From positions 57,216 to 121,215 of the forward strand of contig WNNJ02001299.1 in NCBI GenBank assembly GCA_012934845.2: a DNA stretch of 64,000 nucleotides. Direction: 5' to 3'. The stretch is from Pomphorhynchus laevis. Lineage: Eukaryota > Acanthocephala > Palaeacanthocephala > Echinorhynchida > Pomphorhynchidae. Shown here piece after piece: positions 45,601 to 57,402 of this stretch (position 1 is the stretch's first letter; each line of letters begins with the position of its first letter). A model generated the notes under the pieces. The model did not search any database. It was not told the origin of the DNA and was given only the letters and a program-made list of their open reading frames with translations. Position numbers and translations under genes: made by a program.

Positions 45601-45960
45601 TGAACTTGTCGGCGAAAGCTGACCTGAATAGACTCAAACGTGTCCTGAAGAAAGCTAGGTTGGCCCTGAAACAGCCTCAACATATGTCATTGAAAGGGAA
45701 AATCCAAGTGCGCCTTTGAGGTACCTGGGCTATCTCGGGATTAGTCTTTTTTTTCGAGAGGACGTTCCCGAGTGCAAAGGCTAAGGCTTTTAAGCTCATC
45801 GTCTCTAGTTTACCCAGCATAGTTTGCGCCTTTTGGATTCTTCGGGGGGGGAGGGGTGAAAGACCCCAGATAGTTCAGTCATAAGGCGGCGTGTTTGATC
45901 GGTTGGGGTCTCAGATCCCCCCCTGGATTTGAGGCCATAGTGCAGGGAAGAAAGAGAAGA

Positions 45961-47837
45961 ATACGAAGAATTTGTTAATTGTTATGGTTTACTCCTGATA
46001 TATTAACATTTATCATTATCTTGTTAGTGTTTTTTTAGCAAAACCTTTATTTATTTATATCTTCAAGGAATGTTTTAGCAAATATGAGTAAAGCTTTAAA
46101 TTTCTTTGTCTTCCAACTATATAAAGATAGGCATGGAAAATCACATGCAACAATTTAGAGGAAATGCTACTACAAATCTGAATCTACATGCACGAAAAAC
46201 CCCATACTCAATGAAAAAGCTATTAATTTTAATGAAGCTCGTCGTATTATAGGAATATATGGTGAGGCTTTATACCGCTATAGTAATCTAAATGTTTTGA
46301 ATCTACAATTATAGGAGAATAATAGAACACTAATAAAAATAGTACGGAAATCACAAAGGATTCGTAAATCAATTCGTGGTCACATGATATCATAAAACAC
46401 TAATTTTAATCCTTCTCTGTAAATACGAGCTAGTTTGTTGTCGTATTGATCGAGCAAGGATCTCCTAACTAATAAGCGTTTCGACTAAATACTTCATCTT
46501 AGAGCTGTCTACATCACGTTGGACGTTTCCCGACCATAACAAAACAACAGATGTAATCATTTGTAGAATGCGATATCAATGTATGAAATTATGATAAAAT
46601 ATACATATAAAATGAAACTTCCTTTTCCCACTTCATACAAGCGTTTACAGTATTTAGCTATCTTTCGAGATTCGTGATAGAAGAATGCAGTATGGTGATT
46701 CGAATAAGATGAAGCTAGATCACTAAACATTAATATGCTCAAATATGACTGCTCAGATCCTGATCCGAATAACCGGTTACAAGTGATATCGATACAAGCA
46801 ACTCGTGTGCGACTTGTAGTCGCGCACGAGACTACAGATGAAGAGTATTTCGGTAAATTTGTTTGCTTGTAGATTCATCACCATATTATGACGATTGCAA
46901 GATCACCAAATCTATAAGCCAGCACATGAGTGACGCTAGATTTTTCACCTCAAGCACATTGTTATGGATTATCACTAGGGTTCTGTAACTGAAAGACAAC
47001 TTAGTCATGATGATGCTCATATATCTTACGCGTATTCTAGCATTAATGTCTAAGATTTTCAAATATGTCTTAATACTTCTTGCTTGCTCGATTGTTTTGA
47101 TATTGTTTTCCTCCTTAATCAATTTTCGTACATCTTCCTGTGCGGTGTGCAAGTCCTTATCGGTATTTTTTTGAAATAGTGATGCTGACATCTTTAAAGA
47201 ACACTCGTGCATATATTGAGCGTCTCTACTTGGATAGTTGATACCATGCCATCATCACTAAGCGGAAGCTGGTAATCAATTCTAGCTCGGGTGATGACAG
47301 TCCAGTTACTGTTTTAAGCAAATTTTCCGAGTAATATTGCGGTAAGTGACGAAAATGTATTCGATTGAATTAGACAAATATGCATAAAATACTTCCATTT
47401 GCGCTGAATAGCTGATATAAGTGATTGATCCAAATAAGACCGCACAGTTCCTAATCCGAATAAATCTCACTAGCTGTAGACTAGTTCAACAAAGATGTGT
47501 TAAATATTTGCTAATAATGATAATATTTTAAAAATATATTCATCTTATGATGTGAATATATTATTCCATTTCTCGGGAATGGGTTAACAATAAAATACAA
47601 ATTTAAGGAAATGTCGACAAGTAGTCAGCAGGAAAATTTGATCTCAGCTTTATTTGATTCTAAAGTAAACTGTAACAGTGTTTGCATTCGGTAAATTGAG
47701 TCGATAATTTACATGTTTGATTGTAGTGTGAATTTGATGATAATTCAAATTATTTTAGAGTGGATTCTTCAACTTATAATGTTGTGATTATATTCTCATA
47801 AATGATTCTTTAGATTGAGATCACAAAGATATTTGAT
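45961..47837. other. Mostly unassigned AT-rich region
   Basis: A minus-strand frame at 46886-47212 (108 codons, MHECSLKMSASLFQKNTDKD) is open but unrecognised and may be chance. A coding-like piece near 46100-46320 (FVFQLYKDRHGKSHATI, then NEARRIIGIYGEALYRYSNL) is interrupted by a stop and unassigned. A hairpin lies at 46802-46830. Confidence 0.4.
46802..46830. repeat. 12-bp hairpin
   Basis: CTCGTGTGCGAC and GTCGCGCACGAG with a TTGTA loop and one G-T pair. It is GC-rich in an AT-rich setting. Confidence 0.75.
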
Positions 47838-48880
47838 ATTTTTCCGAAATTTGACTCATCAGATTCGAGCTGTCGCTTTCCGTACTTGGCTTGCGTTCTT
47901 GACTGCTAGGCTACAAATCTACGATTATCAGATTTCACACAGCATATGAAACCTTCCATCATAATCTCCAGAAAATGCATTGTCCAACATGCTTTCTGGC
48001 ATGATTGTCATAGATTGTTTAGCTTGAGATCATGAAGATATATTGAAATCGGAACTGGCGATCCTCTAAGGGATGTTTATTTATCTTTTGAATATATGCT
48101 AGGTCATATAAGGTAACTTTCACATTGAAAACGAGTTCAGAATCATTCCTTCATGATATATTATTCCATACATCCTGACTACTAACAGCATCATTACCTC
48201 AGGCGTTTTCGCATCGCCTGATTTCTGCATCATATTGGTATCCCCGGACTCATTATAAGGCTAAGTACCAACTTTTCTTTCTTCCGAGATTTGACTCATC
48301 CAAGATTCGAGCTGTCTCTCTCCGTACTTGGCTTGAGCTCTCGACTGCTAGGCTACGAATTCAGGATTATCAGATTTCGCACAGCGTATGAAACCTTCCA
48401 TAATGATATCCCGAAACTACATTGTCTGAATGTTCTACGGCATGTTTACCATAGATTGTTTCATACAGGATCCTAAAGATCGATTGAAATCGGGACTGGC
48501 GATCTTTTGATGGATGCTTATTTATCTATTGAATAGTTGCTAGATCACACAAGATGACTTTTGCATTAAAACTAGCTACAAAATCCTTCCTTCATGATAT
48601 CCAATTCCATACAACCTGACTAATAACGGCCACATTGCCACAGCCGTTTTCGTTTCGCCCGCTTTTTGCCACATGTTGGTAGCCCTGGGCTAATCAGAAG
48701 GCTGACTACCAACTCTTCGCCTTTTGAAATTTGCTTATCCGAGATTCGAGCTGTCGCTCTCCGTACTTGGCTCGCGCTCTTGACTGCTAGGCTACGAATC
48801 CAGGATTACCAGATTTCACACAGTATATGAAACCTTTTATTTTACACAGCATATGAAACATTTTTTATAGTTACATATAT
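47838..48880. repeat. ~430-bp tandem repeat, about 2.4 copies
   Basis: GATTCGAGCTGTCGCT followed by CTCCGTACTTGGCT recurs near 47873, 48303 and 48733, followed by GACTGCTAGGCTACRAAT and TATGAAACCTTCCAT. Units differ by scattered substitutions, so the array is not recent. Each unit includes a hairpin of the type TTGGTAG...CTACCAA. No protein is conserved between units. Confidence 0.85.
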
Positions 48881-50427
48881 ATGGAACTGCTGGATCTATG
48901 TGACTTCGAGACGACTTTTTAAGTTCGAAGTGATTGAATACACGAAATAATTGCAACACGAAATAATTTTGGGCTTAACACTCTTAATTTTGTTTGTTTG
49001 CAAACAAACTCGGAAACTAATATACGTAATATTTTTAACTCACTTATATCATCTTCAGTGTATCTACAAATGTTACATAAAATTAAGTAAGTGGGTTATT
49101 GTTAGCTTTCCCTAGACAAAATTTAGATGTAGCAATCTTTTGTTATATTATAATATTATATTATTATATTAAAATGTTTAAAATCCATCTTTTTTATCGT
49201 TTATTATGATAAAAAGGAATATATACTTTACATTTTATAAACTATATATGTGAAAACTCCAACTGTTTACAAAATATATAATAATATATGACTCAATAAT
49301 ATATATTGAGTCGTTGTGCAATAAAAGATAGATGCATGGAAGATGTATAAAGTAATCGTCATTTACATTCGAATGGATCCATTAATCCAACGACATTTCT
49401 CTCCTTAAATTATCTGAAACATCTTCGTTATTTTTTACAATTAATTAATCTACAGTAGCTTTACGAAGTTAAATTGCTATTGTATCTTCAAATATATCCT
49501 CTATATATAATAATATAGATATAATTTAATAGTATTTATAATACTATAATTTAATAATACTATATTTATACCCTTTGATAGCATATTCCTTAAGAGATTC
49601 ATGTTTAAGGGACGATGGTTTCTCTTTAGATATTGCAGGTGAGCTTCAGCGAAGTAATCTTTAGTGTTTAGATTCAAATAATTAGCCAAATAGAAAATCA
49701 GGATAATGATAAGATTATTGAGATAAAAGGCCCTATCCAACAATAAAACGAAGAAAAATAATTCTTTTTATATTTCGCTTACCATTTGAATGCATTTTCA
49801 AGGACATCTTACAACGAAAAAATACAAGAATTTGCAACAAGACAGAATGCCAAACAAGAAAAATACTACACCAATTGAGTTCTGACTGGTCACGCAATTA
49901 TGTTAGATGATGCTACAATGTTGTATCAAGTAAGAAGATATTGAAACTGCTTGACTTGCGAGGTTGTTTCAATATCATTATTGAAGCCATTCCTCAATGA
50001 TAAGAATTAATTCAAATTATCGACCTTCGATTAAATAACTACTAAATGAAGATAATTAATTTTGTATAGTATTGAATTTGTCCTGTTCGACACGAAAAAC
50101 GATTTAAAATAAACAATATCCTTGGAAATGTCTACAAATGATAGGCGAATATTTAAAGAATTAATTATTTTTCTTCGTTTCAATGCTGGATAAGGATTTT
50201 CACTCACTAACTTCTACGACCCTCAGCAAGTATAATTCTGATTAAATGAATGATGAGATTATTATTAATAATAAAGTTGAGTTATAATTGAGGCGCTACA
50301 CTCATTTATTCTAAAGCCCATTTAAAAAAATTGAATTTTTATAATTCTTACTTTTATAATTCTTACTGATAGATCGACCACATTCAGAACACAGACATTC
50401 ATACTCGTTTCATTTTCATTGACCCAA
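48881..50427. other. AT-rich region, possible diverged PLE scrap
   Basis: The minus-strand frame 49501-49743 ends with NHRPLNMNLLRNMLSKGINI, which resembles the THNLELIENCELRKLLSKGY block of the PLE RT. The match is short and uncertain. A GACTCAATA/TATTGAGTC hairpin lies near 49290. Nothing else is recognised. Confidence 0.35.
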
Positions 50428-50910
50428 TCAAAAACGTTGATATATTTTTATAATGTGATATGACTGTTGTCTACTTGTGATTCTTCCGTCGCCCGATGTA
50501 TAGACAAGTTATTAAATATCTAAATGCATTTTACGTTGATTTCAACGTAAAATAATTTTACAAATTATTAAAACTCTGTATGCATTTTTACTTTTATTTC
50601 ATAAAAACGTTGATATATTTTTATAATGTGATATGACTGTTGTCTACTTGTGATTCTTCCGTCGCCCGATGTATAGACAAGTCATTAAATATCTAAATGC
50701 GTTTTACGTTGATTTCAACGTAAAATAATTTTACAAATTATTAAAACTCTGTATGCATTTTTACTTTTATTTCATCAAAAACGTTGATATATTTTTATAA
50801 TGTGATATGACTGTTGTCTACTTGTGATTCTTCCGTCGCCCGATATGTAGACACAAATTATTAAATAACTTAATGCATTTTACGTTGATTTCAGCGTAAA
50901 TGCATTTTTA
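50428..50910. repeat. 173-bp tandem repeat, about 2.8 copies
   Basis: AAAACGTTGATATATTTTTA starts units at 50431, 50604 and 50777, a period of 173 bp. The first two units are almost identical and the third is truncated and more diverged. Each contains the palindrome TTTTACGTTGA-TT-TCAACGTAAAA and the GATTCTTCCGTCGCCCGAT block. Confidence 0.9.
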
Positions 50911-51059
50911 CTATTCATATTTCTAGTGTCTAATCGGATATATCACCTACCATAAATTCATGAATATTTAGACATAGAAGGTATCAAATCGTTCATATCA
51001 CCACCTACCTTCGATTAATAAATGCAAAATGACATATATTAAATTTAAAGACATGTATT

Positions 51060-51200
51060 AGATTTAAAGTAAATTTAAACTCTACACTTGACAATTTTTA
51101 TGGATAGCTAGTAAATAATATGCTCTGTTTTAGAATTAAAAATACTCTAAATAACCCCATTACATCAGAGCAAATTCATCATTGACCTATATCGTCATGT
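51060..51200 (+). pseudogene. Permuted PLE scrap, end of RT and start of tail
   Basis: AAATTTAAACTCTACACTTG, ATTTTTATGGATAGCTAGTA and ACATCAGAGCAAATTCATCA align by eye to the RT end and tail start near 61990-62095. Strongly decayed. Confidence 0.6.
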
Positions 51201-51359
51201 GCTGGGAACCTTTTGTTACAAAGTGATATTCATTTATCGCGTGATTGATAATAAAATACATAATGATAAATAAATATTATCAATTATATATACATCTCCT
51301 CCAATGCCGGTCCCAGGGCATTTGACTGTAAAAATACATATCCAAACCCTTAACATGAT

Positions 51360-51557
51360 GTGTCAAAACAAAAGATGGAGCGTTTTCAAAAAACAAACGC
51401 TGGAGCGTTTTCCGGAAGCGACGCGCAAAGATCCCGCTTGGTCACTCTGAAGAAGTCAAAGAACGAGCGAAAAGTGAAAACATTAGCGGATCGAGTGCAG
51501 TTGAAGAGACTCATTATGGCTTACGACCCCAGAATAAGGATACGAATGAATACATAA
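51360..51557 (+). CDS. Small basic ORF, uncertain
   Basis: This 65-codon frame, MSKQKMERFQKTNAGAFSGS and onward, is rich in Lys and Arg with KKSKNERKVKTLADRVQLKR. GC content of 51370-51530 is higher than the flanks, which argues weakly for coding. The repeated GGAGCGTTTTC word (51376 and 51401) shows a short duplication at the N-terminus. No family is recognised and no upstream signals are evident. It could be an exon or a retroelement scrap. Confidence 0.25.
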   Translation: MSKQKMERFQKTNAGAFSGSDAQRSRLVTLKKSKNERKVKTLADRVQLKRLIMAYDPRIRIRMNT

Positions 51558-51847
51558 TAAGATGAATTATGTATACATTTTTGTTTATTATTTATTATAT
51601 TATGCATTATTATCCATACTATATATTATGGACAATTATTATACATCCTTACATTATTAGTGAACAGCTCAAATTCGTATTCTATATACATATGTGCTAT
51701 AAAGCTTTAGATGGTTTTCACGTCTATCTCAACATCTACTGCTAGTAAAAGAATAAAATACTCCATACATTCGCTTTTTATTTTTAAAAGCTAACAAAAA
51801 GCTTGTCGAAGATATTACACAGGTCCACATGTTTTCATCTATATTTT
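51558..51847. other. AT-rich spacer
   Basis: AT-rich DNA with TATTAT-type runs between the small ORF and the 312-codon ORF. It would hold the 3' flank of the minus-strand ORF. No clear polyadenylation signal was singled out. Confidence 0.4.
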
Positions 51848-52786
51848 TTAAATATCATCGAAATAGTGATTTCTTAAATTAGATCTTCCTACATAACTTC
51901 TGTTGTAATTCGTTTTATTGTTTTTATACAAACAATTTTTCTGGAAATGATTGGAATTATTTCTACTGAACGGTTTCCTACGTCTGTAAATGTACATATC
52001 ATCATAGTAATTATCGATATCATCTCTATACGCATGATAGTTTCCATTCGAAGAGTAGTTTTTCTTATTACCGTTTCTGTTGGTATTTTTTACGTAGCCA
52101 CCGTTATCACAATTAGATTCAGGTAATAAATTGGATTTCGAGTACACGCTCTGGTCATTATAATGTTTTTTCCTTATGGTTATCGAATTTCGAGGTCTGT
52201 AAATATTCCAGATATCGCAATGCTGATTGCGATCGTAGTATTTACGATGCTCTCGTAATTTCAGTCCTCCTGACTGATAATTACTTTTGGAACAAAGACT
52301 ACATACTGGTCTAATCGGCGGTGGATCACATTCCGGTGGTGTTATGTATCTTTCATAGTTATTGCAATTGTATTGCATCAACGTGTTCACTGGGATAGAC
52401 AATGTTCCTGCAATGGGATGCGGCAGTTGATGTCCAGCGTCTATACACACCGGAAAGTAATAACAACAGCCGTTCACGTTTACTTCCTGCACATAGTATT
52501 GTTCTGTATTGCTACTATGTCTATAAGCGTTTAATTCATTTGAACTTGGAATATCAGCGATAACATTACCGTGCAAGAGTGGTCTGTTTTGAAATCTTCC
52601 TTTATACATCGAATAAATTGGGGCACTAGCGTACTTCATTTGATTCTTTGTTGTATTGCTAAACTCATTTTTTGATTTTATTTGTGTCTTTCCATTATCT
52701 GTATCGTTGCACACAATTGTAAGATTATCAATTTTTTTAACGAGTTGATTGTCGTCTTCATTCATTTTATGCATTGCTTGTAACAA
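51848..52786 (-). CDS. Uncharacterised 312-codon ORF
   Basis: This is the longest open frame outside recognised elements. The N-terminus is acidic and polar (MLQAMHKMNEDDNQLVKKID). A central segment holds Cys and Pro (NGCCYYFPVCIDAGHQLPHP, then PPECDPPPIRPVCSLCSKSN, with VCSLC as a possible metal site). The C-terminal half is rich in Asn, Tyr and Arg (NRNGNKKNYSSNGNYHAY, RRRKPFSRNNSNHFQK), which looks disordered and RNA-binding-like. There is no signal peptide, membrane segment or reverse transcriptase. The first codons lie in a 1.25-kb duplication. It may be a single-exon host gene, an exon, or an accessory ORF of an unrecognised element. Confidence 0.5.
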   Translation of the reverse strand: MLQAMHKMNEDDNQLVKKIDNLTIVCNDTDNGKTQIKSKNEFSNTTKNQMKYASAPIYSMYKGRFQNRPLLHGNVIADIPSSNELNAYRHSSNTEQYYVQEVNVNGCCYYFPVCIDAGHQLPHPIAGTLSIPVNTLMQYNCNNYERYITPPECDPPPIRPVCSLCSKSNYQSGGLKLREHRKYYDRNQHCDIWNIYRPRNSITIRKKHYNDQSVYSKSNLLPESNCDNGGYVKNTNRNGNKKNYSSNGNYHAYRDDIDNYYDDMYIYRRRKPFSRNNSNHFQKNCLYKNNKTNYNRSYVGRSNLRNHYFDDI

Positions 52787-53843
52787 CCTGCTGTGAACAA
52801 GTAGCAGATAATATATTTATATTCTATTTACACTATATTTCTTATATACAACAAAAAGATAAAGTTATCCATTGATTCCCAACAAAAGTGTTGATTTTAT
52901 TATGAATTTGAATTATTTTAATTGTAGCCTAGTTCATGATAAATGTTATTATTTTTTATGAAGACATATTGATGTTAGTAAATAGACTTTATATTTGTTA
53001 GTTACCGGATTAAGATAGTAACATGATTTTTTGTATCGGAATTGTTTAAAGGTGAACGACTTTCGGAAGTAAACGAAAAATCATTTAAAGATTGTAGAGA
53101 ATAAAGTGGCTACATACTAAAAAGGATAGAATATAAATTAATCGATTTTACATTACAATATCATTTATTAAAAGGCATCCTCTAATCAGACGAAAATTTA
53201 ATTTATTTACATAATTTTTAAGCGCTACTGGGCTTTTCGTCAAAATAAGGAAATGATCGAGTGATTTGACATAAATTTAATAAAATCTTATTTTTGACAT
53301 TTAAATAAATTAAATTAACTAAATTAAGATATGTCAAAAACGTAGAAACTATTAAAAAATGGGAACCAATGAAAAAATTCAATTAAAAGTATGTAGCATT
53401 TTATAACATAAACTATGTTGTAAAATATAAAACCAATCTTAAAACTATGCTGAAATTTATGTTCAGCGATGAACACATGTGTTCATACCATAAACGCATT
53501 AGTAATTGAAAATTTAATATATCAAGTATCTTGCCTTCTGTTATGTTGGCCGAAGAATAGAGGCTGAAAGCTGATTACATAGCAGTTCCTCCTGATTATC
53601 TCTAATCCCTATTCTTATACATATGTAACCTTGTAATTTTTTCATAAAAATTAGGGATAAATATGTTGTGAGATTAGGATATATTTGTCGTTTTATTTTA
53701 GTGTCTAATTCGTCGATCATTTAAGTTTAATGCGATAAATAAGCTCAATCGTTTATTTTTGAAATTTATATTTTTACTTGATAATTAGTCAATAAAATTG
53801 ATAATTGAAATCGTATATATGAAACAAATCACATGTATTTCAT
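52591..53843. repeat. Segmental duplication, copy B
   Basis: Partner of 37504-38757. This copy is probably the original, because the minus-strand ORF continues through its left edge uninterrupted while copy A ends there. The right edge is CATGTATTTCATG, immediately followed by a family B element. Confidence 0.85.
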
Positions 53844-54044
53844 GTGATTTCGGCTTATCATTGTAACCTTTTACACCGTCTGACAAAACTTGTAAATTAT
53901 TTGCTCTCGGGACTGTCACCGCACTCCATATATGAATTCTTGGCCGGCGCGAATATTATTGATCTTAATAAACCATGCGGTGGAATCAGACCTATAGCTA
54001 TAGGAGAAACTAACCGTTGTCTCTGTGCGAAGTGTGTTTGCTAA
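53844..54044 (+). pseudogene. Family B reverse-transcriptase N-terminal block
   Basis: It reads SGLSPHSIYEFLAGANIIDL and GGIRPIAIGETNRCLCAKCV. The GGIRPIAIGE block is the strongest signature of this RT family and differs from the YRPI block of CR1- or jockey-type LINEs. The frame closes at 54042, and RT motif A follows in another frame. Confidence 0.65.
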
Positions 54045-55960
54045 AAATTAAAAAAGGAATTATTCAGAGCTTTACATTTTCATCAAGTCGGTGTGGCTAC
54101 TCCTAATGACGTAGAGCGTATTGTCCACCACGTTAATATTGTAAACCAACAATAATCATGTAATTCCTATTGGGTTTGCTTAAACGTCGATTTAAAGAAG
54201 GCTTTAGACTGTTTAGGTCGGGATTTTATAATTCGGTCGGTCGACAATCTATTCCCTGAATGTTCTGCTCGGGTCAGATGGTGTTACGAACGGTACTCAT
54301 ATTAACGTGTTATCGGTCAGGATCCTTTGCGATCTGTGTGCGGCGTTTAGCTGGGGATCCATTTGGACCCTTCTTATTTCTTTAACAGTACTAAGTATTT
54401 TACAAGAATTGAATCTGATTCCAGGTGTTGGTACTAATCGATGGTATTTGGACGATTGAATTATCGGAGGTTCAATTCAATCCATTATAAAGACCTTATC
54501 CCACTTATCAAGTGTATTCAATAATATAAATCTTCATCTCAATTGGGGAAAATAGAAATAATTGGTCATCGCGAAGCTATTCTTTTAATACAAGCTCATT
54601 TTTCTGAATGCATGATTTTAAACAAAACTTTAAATTTTAATTTACTCGGAACTCCAATCGAAAGCACTGAATTTAGAGTCTCGTATCTTAAATGTGCCAT
54701 TCTGCTAAGATTGTTAAGAGGTCTCAAATCTTTATCTACACTTCCTGGCCCGCAGATCGTTTACCTTCTTTTGCGACATTCTGCTTCAGCCCATCGTATT
54801 GGTCTTTGAATGCGAACAGTCGATCCTTCTTCTATAGACTGTGCTCTAAAGCTTTTTGACAAAAATCCGTCATTAATGTCATTAACGAATTAATTGGGAT
54901 ACGACTAGTTTCCCGCTCACGAATTCAAACAAATCTTCCTTTAAGTACGGGCGGACTTTATATAAGGATTTGTCATCCACGCTCCTGTTGCATATGTCGC
55001 AAGCCTTGCCAATGTTGCGAACACTTTGGAGATAGAGGCGGCTTTATTTTCATGATTTTCCCGTGCATTTGAGTAGTTACTCCGAGACTACCCAGCCGAA
55101 TTTACCATAGATGATATTGTTGGTACAAAACACATGTTCCAGTCGTACTTGAGCATGAAAATAAATCAAGTTTTACACATGAAACTAATCGTGACATCAA
55201 TTCCTTTTGGCGTATCACGTCTGCTTTTAGTTAATTGTGGCCACGCAAATGCTCGGTTGCAGACTAACCCGATTAAGATAAACTCGCTAAGCTTGTTGCC
55301 AGCCGAATTTCGTATCCTCGTAAAGATGTGATTGGGAATACCAATTTATATCTAGCCATACAAATGCCGCCGATTCTTTAAAGACGCAGACGTTCGCGGT
55401 TTTCATGGGATCACATGCCAGTTTGGTAGATATCTAGGTATTCTCATAACGGAGTGCGAGATACTGTTTTCCATGCAGCTGAATAAGCAGAACTACATGT
55501 AGAGCGTGAAACACTGAATATTATCCAAGACTTAAGGCAGCGGCCAGCGGACATCCTCCTCCATGGATATCCACCATAAACTGTTGTTTTCGCAGTTACA
55601 AACCTGCAGCAGTCATCATATTTGCCGAAAGCCAACACTGAGGCGTCGTATGCTGCAAAGGACTATGTTATACGAGTCAAAGTGCGGAAATACCGTCACA
55701 AAATGGAGGCAAATGGCTTTGTGCTTACCCCCTGCTGTTGTTGAAACGTATGGGGGATGGAACACAGAGGGTTTAAATTTCAACCTTGTTGTCCGCCAAA
55801 ATGTTCCTTATTTGAAAGTAGCTGAAGAATTATTCCAGAGAATCTCCGTAGCTCTCATGAGAGGAAACGCCAAAGCACTCCTGAAGAGCATTCCAGACGA
55901 GAATTTGTGGTATGGTGGAGGTAACGTCGAATGTTCCGACGACCCGCAATACCAACATAC
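53844..55960 (+). mobile_element. Family B retroelement, longest copy
   Basis: Protein blocks in order: LTKLVNYLLSGLSPHSIYEF, CGGIRPIAIGETNRCLCAKC (RT start), an LNVDLKKALDCLGRDFIIRS motif A near 54185, a WYLDD catalytic region near 54440, LLGTPIESTEFRVSYLKCAI, then near 55460-55560 RDTVFHAAE and RQRPADILLHGYPP, AVTNLQQSSYLPKANTEASY, and at 55700-55920 a VVETYGGWN and LFQRISVALMRGNAKALLKS ending. RPADxLL and the following FAVTxxLQQ resemble a PD-(D/E)XK nuclease core. Many frame changes make it inactive. Confidence 0.7.
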
Positions 55961-56949
55961 TATGTACGAGTATTTGCCTGACGTTGCCAATGATTTCGTG
56001 GGCGTGGACAATCATGCTTATCGTCGACGTATTGTGGACGTCAGTCTTGTGAAGTACATGCACGCGACAATCTACGCCCATGTGAGCGTTCACATATATG
56101 TCGACGACACGTTGGATGGCTGATCCGTCACAGCGCCGGATGCAGATTAGCTACGTTACTCACATGCTAGCGCGATTGGTAACCAGTTGCAGTCTACTGC
56201 TAAAAACTGATTTACTCTTGTTATTTTTTTCATTCCATTATTTTATAACATAAAACATTAATTTCAATAAATATTACTACAGTTGCTTAATAACTTAAGT
56301 TCATAATATTATTAAAATTATAAATCGAATTATTAGAGTTTATCAATGATAATTCCAAAGAAGATGCAAGTTTGTGTTCACGAATATTACATGGAGGTGT
56401 AAAATTAGGACCCATTCCCAAAATAGAGATAAAGTCATTAGTCGAGGTTTTATAACTTCAATTTACAATCTTAGGTTGGCCCAGAAACGCTTGTCTTAAA
56501 TCAATATTATTATATTTTATACATGATGTCAAATATGTTAATTTATAGGAACGAATAGAAATCAAAGATCAAAGGAATTATTCAATATTTCAATAGCAAT
56601 TGCCATCATCAGGAAAAAAGAAATTGTTACAGCGTTGTACATTAAAATAATAAAAACATGTATTTATATGTTATGATTTGCTACAACAAGGGCTTTGAAT
56701 TTAGCGAGGCACATCATAAATGATGTGCCTCGCTAAATTAATAAAAGAAAAAATACAACAAAATAAAGCGATCAAATACTAAAAACATCATACATTAAAA
56801 CAAAACAAAACATTAACATTATCAATCATATGAACAAAAACAAAATAAAACAGTAAAACACAAAATTATAACAATTAGATAATAAAATTGACCATAAAAA
56901 TAAACAATAATAGATCAATTTTCTACTAAAAATGCAAACTTCATTCGTA
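55961..56949. other. AT-rich stretch with a hairpin
   Basis: The frame of the preceding element runs to 56123 but loses recognisable content. Near 56590-56630 the minus strand has CCTGATGATGGCAATTGC followed by TATTGAAATATTG, a palindrome-bearing segment with weak hammerhead resemblance. It lies downstream of a canonical PLE fragment on the same strand. The strongest structure is the hairpin at 56698-56739. Confidence 0.45.
56698..56739. repeat. Perfect 20-bp hairpin
   Basis: AATTTAGCGAGGCACATCAT is followed by an AA loop and its exact complement. A perfect 20-bp stem in decayed DNA implies recent origin or constraint. Confidence 0.9.
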
Positions 56950-57350
56950 TTGTCCATTCATCCCGTTTTTAGGAATAAAATTAGATATATGAGAATTCCA
57001 CCTGTTATTTATGTATGGAATGACTAAATAACTCATCCTTTTATGATGACTGACTATGCGGCTTCTCAATATGGCTTAACTATAAAGTGATTTTTTGATT
57101 GCCCATATGGGAAAACAACTATGCGTAATAACATATTTCCTATCATCATGTAAATCATTGGAGGAACATATAATTCTACCGCGTCGAAATTGTGAAACAC
57201 CCGCCGGTATCAACAACTTTACAATAATGTTAGGCGACCAAGACACGATATCCGGTCCAGTACCCATCTTTTGATAGACACTAGTCTTAAGTAATTACAT
57301 TGCATCACGCCCAACTAAGACGTCCAAGAATGGTAATCATCTGTCATTTT
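56950..57350 (-). pseudogene. Canonical PLE reverse-transcriptase thumb fragment
   Basis: Minus strand: a LPFLDVLVGRDAM-like block near 57310-57340, then VYQKMGTGPDIVSWSPNIIV and RRGRIICSSNDLHDDRKYVI. This corresponds to FLDVLV...T.VYRKPT.TG.Y..W.S..P...K..LI in canonical Penelope RTs. It is clearly different from the permuted family. Small indels and stops are present. Confidence 0.55.
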
Positions 57351-57402
57351 CACTAGAAAATACACCATTGAATACCGGCATCCTTAGAGTTAAGAATATC
57401 CG

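Larger units (their letters stand above)
41794..45960 (+). mobile_element. Jockey-like LINE copy J3, split by a PLE
   Basis: The most complete jockey-like copy: ORF1 (41794-42505), ORF2 endonuclease (from 42540), a PLE insertion (42994-43952), then the rest of ORF2 and the 3' end with a poly-G segment near 45845. The LINE resumes at TTCGCAGAGCTAGG. By comparison with J2 about 10 bp (AACGCATCAC) is missing at the insertion point. Frame changes in both ORFs show inactivity. Confidence 0.85.

Noticed and set aside
47838-48880. Hammerhead in the 430-bp repeat (CTGATTAGCCC ... GGGCGAAAC in one unit)
   Set aside because: The other unit replaces it with a simple CAGGCG/CGCCTG hairpin, and neither the core nor stem I is conserved.
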